From positions 62,001 through 126,000 of the forward strand of contig NZ_CANMZV010000011.1 in NCBI RefSeq assembly GCF_947502415.1: a DNA stretch of 64,000 nt. The letters are read 5' to 3'. Below are positions 63,612 through 64,000 of this stretch, one piece after another. Position numbers and translations under genes: made by a program. The stretch comes from an uncultured Photobacterium sp. (GTDB taxonomy: Bacteria > Pseudomonadota > Gammaproteobacteria > Enterobacterales > Vibrionaceae). The notes below the pieces were generated by a model that worked only from the letters and a program-made list of their open reading frames with translations, made no database searches and had not been told where the DNA came from. Numbering within the stretch: position 1 is the first letter of the stretch; each line of letters starts with the position of its first letter.

Positions 63612-63850
63612 TTATGCTTCAGCTTCCAGCGGCTCAATCACTTGGCCAAATCTTTTAAGCTCAAATTGACGATAAAGCTGGAACTATGAACGCGGCATAC
63701 GGCGGCTGTCCTTCATCGACCTGTAATTTGCCCGCTTAAATGTGCGTAAGCATCTTGTTCTCGAATGATACGTGGCGGCTTGCCATCTTTACCAGGCATT
63801 GTTCGTGAGTTTACTTTCACGTCATCCTCGAAAATTTCAATTTTTAACAT
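63612..63850 (-). pseudogene. Frameshifted filamentous-phage ssDNA-binding protein (G5P-like)
   Basis: ATG 63850 with AAGGAGC upstream. The first 40 codons (MLKIEIFEDDVKV..., PRIIREQDAYAHLSG) resemble the ssDNA-binding proteins of Vibrio filamentous phages. The frame then meets a stop at 63713. Continuing in other frames gives GKLQVDEGQPPYAAFIVPA and then QLYRQFELKRFGQVIEPLE to TAA at 63612, so the gene is whole but broken by two frameshifts (near 63736 and near 63684). Confidence 0.65.
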
Positions 63851-63863
63851 GGTTATACGCTCC

Positions 63864-64000
63864 TTATGCGACTGCTCTGAATGGTAAAACATTGGATTCT
63901 GCAACGACTGGCATCCTGTACCAATGTGGAACGTGAAGCGGTTTCACATCGATAACTTCGGAACGCTTAAGCGTTGGGCACATACGACTAACATCGAACT
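63864..64000 (-). CDS. C-terminal end of an upstream phage gene, cut by the window
   Basis: Open frame from the window edge to TAA 63864, about 45 codons (FDVSRMCPTLKRSEVIDVKP... VLPFRAVA). Its stop overlaps the AAGGAG that serves the ssDNA-binding gene, a typical phage operon junction. Position suggests a replication protein or a small gene after it; family not recognised from this piece. Confidence 0.5.
   Translation of the reverse strand, partial: FDVSRMCPTLKRSEVIDVKPLHVPHWYRMPVVAESNVLPFRAVA

Noticed and set aside
1..64000. CRISPR arrays, tRNA or rRNA genes, insertion sequences
   Set aside because: No regularly spaced repeats, no cloverleaf with CCA-type ends, and no transposase motifs were seen in reading both strands by eye.

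Overview
This window is a stretch of the chromosome of a marine gammaproteobacterium of the Vibrionaceae (Vibrio, Photobacterium, Enterovibrio or Grimontia type). The basis is the fnr-ccoSI-ccoH-ccoPQON block next to a NosP/NahK pair, the potABCD, ttcA, pepT and cobB genes, and a dif site whose two Xer arms match, from memory, V. cholerae dif1. In V. cholerae chromosome I the order cbb3 oxidase, small protein, NosP, NahK (VC1442-VC1445) also lies close to dif1. The window is therefore probably in the replication terminus region of the main chromosome. The genus is not determined.

Layout. 1-3.1 kb: the end of a sigma-54-dependent response regulator and its Cache-type sensor kinase, followed by an unlisted 34-residue membrane peptide gene with its own promoter. 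3.4-9.6 kb: a small membrane protein, an MltD-like lytic transglycosylase, an LRAT-like protein, a polyhydroxyalkanoate (PHA) granule set (granule-associated protein, two tandem phasins, a hormone-sensitive-lipase-type hydrolase) and PbpG. 9.9-13.6 kb: a YjbR-like protein and an operon with a two-domain fatty acyl reductase, a DUF2505 protein and a TetR regulator. 14.3-25.2 kb: a complete formate dehydrogenase locus with FdhD, an HTH/periplasmic-binding-like regulator, DUF3305/3306 proteins, an Fe-S protein, a TorD chaperone, a Tat-signal peptide protein and the alpha, beta and cytochrome b subunits. 25.6-33 kb: the sirtuin CobB, polyamine uptake PotABCD, and three envelope proteins.

33.1-39.1 kb is the most unusual metabolic cluster. 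A glucose-type PTS EIICB and a secreted PIG-L deacetylase are divergent from an OmpR-family response regulator, a sensor kinase and a periplasmic sugar-binding protein that overlaps the kinase gene but has no ABC permease beside it. This looks like a sugar-sensing module in which the binding protein could be the receptor. 39.4-51 kb holds pepT, a RES/Xre toxin-antitoxin pair, an M32 carboxypeptidase, a DacA-type PBP, an AT-rich NYN/LOTUS nuclease-like gene, ppiB, ttcA, uspE and fnr. An excellent FNR box sits just upstream of fnr.

51.1-63.1 kb: the cbb3 oxidase structural operon ccoNOQP (ccoQ was found by direct translation) and assembly genes ccoH, ccoI, ccoS and a TauE/SafE-like protein; then an SDR enzyme and the nitric-oxide-sensing NosP/NahK pair. 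63.4-64 kb: a 28-bp dif site, immediately followed by remains of a filamentous phage. These are a frameshifted ssDNA-binding protein gene, a 58-codon ORF whose last codons lie inside dif, and the end of another phage gene at the window edge. No tRNA, rRNA, CRISPR array or insertion sequence was seen.
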